The position numbers and the translations under genes are program-made. A stretch of DNA of 64,000 bases from DASQFQ01 sp963722815. GTDB taxonomy: Bacteria > Actinomycetota > Thermoleophilia > Solirubrobacterales > Solirubrobacteraceae. This document shows positions 62,878 to 64,000 of the stretch, piece by piece (within the stretch, counting starts at the first letter, position 1; each line of letters starts with the position of its first letter). The DNA lies in the NCBI GenBank assembly GCA_963722815.1, contig CAVROM010000009.1, forward strand, positions 434,001-498,000, given 5' to 3'. A model generated the notes under the pieces. The model saw only the letters and a program-made list of their open reading frames with translations. It had not been told where the DNA came from and searched no databases.

Positions 62878-64000
62878 CTACGGCACCACCGCCGGGCTCA
62901 GCGTCACCGGGGAGTGGACCGTGTAGTCGAGCGTCGGCGGGCGCGCTGAGGCAGCGCGTCCATGATCTTGGGCAGCTGGGCGAGCGGCGTACGTGCAGTG
63001 CGGGTCACTCGCGTCGTTCGTCGCGCAACGGCCGAGGTTGAACGGCTGCGGCGTCTCCGCGAACGATCGCGCCTGGTCGGGGCTGAAGCCGTCCTGGGCC
63101 GTCAGCGCGACCGTGAAGCCCCAGCCCGGGCCGGGGTTGCCGAGCGCGCTGCGCGGCACGCTGAACGTGATGTAGCGCGAGATGTCGTCCGCCCGGATGC
63201 TGATCGTCCCGAGCGTCGCGCCGGACGCGTCGACGAAGCGCTGGCCGAAGCCCTGCACCTCGAGCAGCCTGCTCCAGGCGCCCGCGTCGCTGATCCGGTA
63301 GTTGCGCTGCGGGAACGCCGCGGCGGTCGACGTCGAGCTCGCCGCCGGGTCGTGCACGTAGACGTCGATCAGCTGCGCGCCGTTCGGGCTGCCGAACGTC
63401 GGCGTGAGGTCGCGCACCCGGACGCGGAACGTGACCGTGTCGCCGGTGTCGAGCACCTGGAACTGCTCCAGATCGAACGCGCCGTCGTGGAAGGCGCTGT
63501 CGGTCGGATAGCGGTAGTTGCCCGGGCCGTGGTCGTCTCCCTCCGGGTCGTCGGCCGAGAAGATCACCGGCGCGCTGGCGGCGAGCACCACGACCGTCCG
63601 CACCTCGCGCGCGGTCGCGCCCGAAGGGCTGCTCGCCACGATGTTGAGCACCGAACGGCCGCCGATCAGGGCACGGGGATCGAGAACGATCCGTCGGAGC
63701 CGGCCGTCCCGCTGACGGTGCTGGTCTTCCCGTTCTCGTCCGTGTTCGTCGCCGCGATCCTGATCGTGTTGCCGGGCGCCGAGGTGCCCGTCACCGTCAC
63801 GGGGCTGTCGACGATCGTGCGATCGGTCGGCGCGGTCACCGTCAGCGCCGTGTGGCCCTGCGTGTTGCGGACGTAGCGGTTGGTCGTGTAGCGCGGGCGG
63901 TCGAGGATCCGGCCCGCCGAGGTGTCGAGCATCAGCCGCACGAACTGCCCGGCGGACCACGTCAGCGCCGAGGCCGAGCCGGCCGGCTTGCCGTTCTCGA
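62878..64000 (-). CDS. C-terminal part of a secreted GH15 glucoamylase/glucodextranase, partial and frame interrupted
   Basis: The gene enters from the right edge. The first visible residues (GKPAGSASALTWSAGQFVRLML) match the end of the GH15 barrel. Next is an Ig-like domain B (LTVTAPTDRTIVDSPVTVTG, STVSGTAGSDGSFSIPV), then a DOMON-like C-terminal domain (FSADDPEGDDHGPGNYRYPTDSAFHDGAFDLEQFQV, TVTFRVRVRDLTP, SALGNPGPGWGFTVALTAQDGFSPDQARSF). The frame changes near 63670. Near 62965 an out-of-frame QLPKIMDALP suggests a second pair of indels. Hydrolyses alpha-glucans outside the cell. Confidence 0.8.
   Translation of the reverse strand, partial: RERQAGRLGLGADVVRRAVRAADARHLGGPDPRPPALHDQPLRPQHAGPHGADGDRADRSHDRRQPRDGDGHLGARQHDQDRGDEHGREREDQHRQRDGRLRRIVLDPRALIGGRSVLNIVASSPSGATAREVRTVVVLAASAPVIFSADDPEGDDHGPGNYRYPTDSAFHDGAFDLEQFQVLDTGDTVTFRVRVRDLTPTFGSPNGAQLIDVYVHDPAASSTSTAAAFPQRNYRISDAGAWSRLLEVQGFGQRFVDASGATLGTISIRADDISRYITFSVPRSALGNPGPGWGFTVALTAQDGFSPDQARSFAETPQPFNLGRCATNDASDPHCTYAARPAAQDHGRAASARPPTLDYTVHSPVTLSPAVVP

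Overview
The window is about 64 kb of very GC-rich, gene-dense DNA with almost no intergenic space; most neighbouring genes overlap by 4 bases (ATGA, GTGA, TTGA). The gene set points to an actinobacterium. It includes a GarA-like FHA protein beside a MerR regulator of the FtsR type, an RsiG-like protein, SepF, an actinobacterial rrn operon, short HisG with HisZ, and a MurA with Asp in place of the catalytic Cys. The proteins resemble those I recall from Thermoleophilia (Solirubrobacterales); this placement is an inference that the 16S gene in the window could settle.

Layout. 1-1600: a membrane protein cut by the window edge, and a protein with an N-terminal LQR..GN.AV..L.LQR tag. 1591-8109 (minus): proS, pgsA, rsiG-like, garA-like, merR, apt, a SRPBCC protein and a broken FAD-linked oxidase. 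8165-11371 (plus): superoxide dismutase, a secreted clan GH-A glycosidase, a methyltransferase and a GNAT acetyltransferase. 11430-13862: a drug-efflux MFS gene with a palindromic operator, then an AbiEi/DUF559 gene bracketed by two related palindromes. 13884-27077 (minus): the conserved rpsB-tsf-pyrH-frr-uppS-cdsA block, a padR/MFS pair, then dxr-rseP, an acyl-CoA ligase, a lysyl-oxidase-like protein and ispG. 27353-32944 (minus): sepF, proC, yggT, lspA and rluD, and before them cca, pgeF and yggS. 32967-34257 (plus): a membrane-anchored PQQ-type beta-propeller. 34238-41824 (minus): murA, hisZ-G-D-B-H-A, two small membrane proteins, hisF. 41853-44182 (plus): an HD hydrolase, a GST and an isocitrate/isopropylmalate dehydrogenase. 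44168-45203: a thioesterase and a long intergenic stretch with a LexA-type box. 45204-46727: a FAD monooxygenase. 46736-52100 (minus): a 16S-23S-5S operon with no tRNA in the spacer, with processing stems and a recognisable promoter. 52141-53765: yjbQ and tyrS. 53843-56201 (plus): a class A penicillin-binding protein. 56198-62857 (minus): leuB-ilvE-cimA-degT-argH-mpg. 62878 to the right edge: the end of a secreted GH15 glucoamylase/glucodextranase.

Most of this is core metabolism: isoprenoid and phospholipid precursors, ribosome parts, cell wall, histidine, leucine, isoleucine and arginine. Accessory signals are the palindrome-bracketed DUF559 cassette, the LQR-tagged protein, the lysyl-oxidase-like protein and the LexA-box locus.

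A caution for any reader: at least a dozen genes, including tyrS, hisB, apt and the penicillin-binding protein, are split by apparent one-base indels. Because indispensable genes are hit as often as dispensable ones, base-level assembly errors are the likeliest cause. Coordinates of split genes span the whole reconstructed gene.
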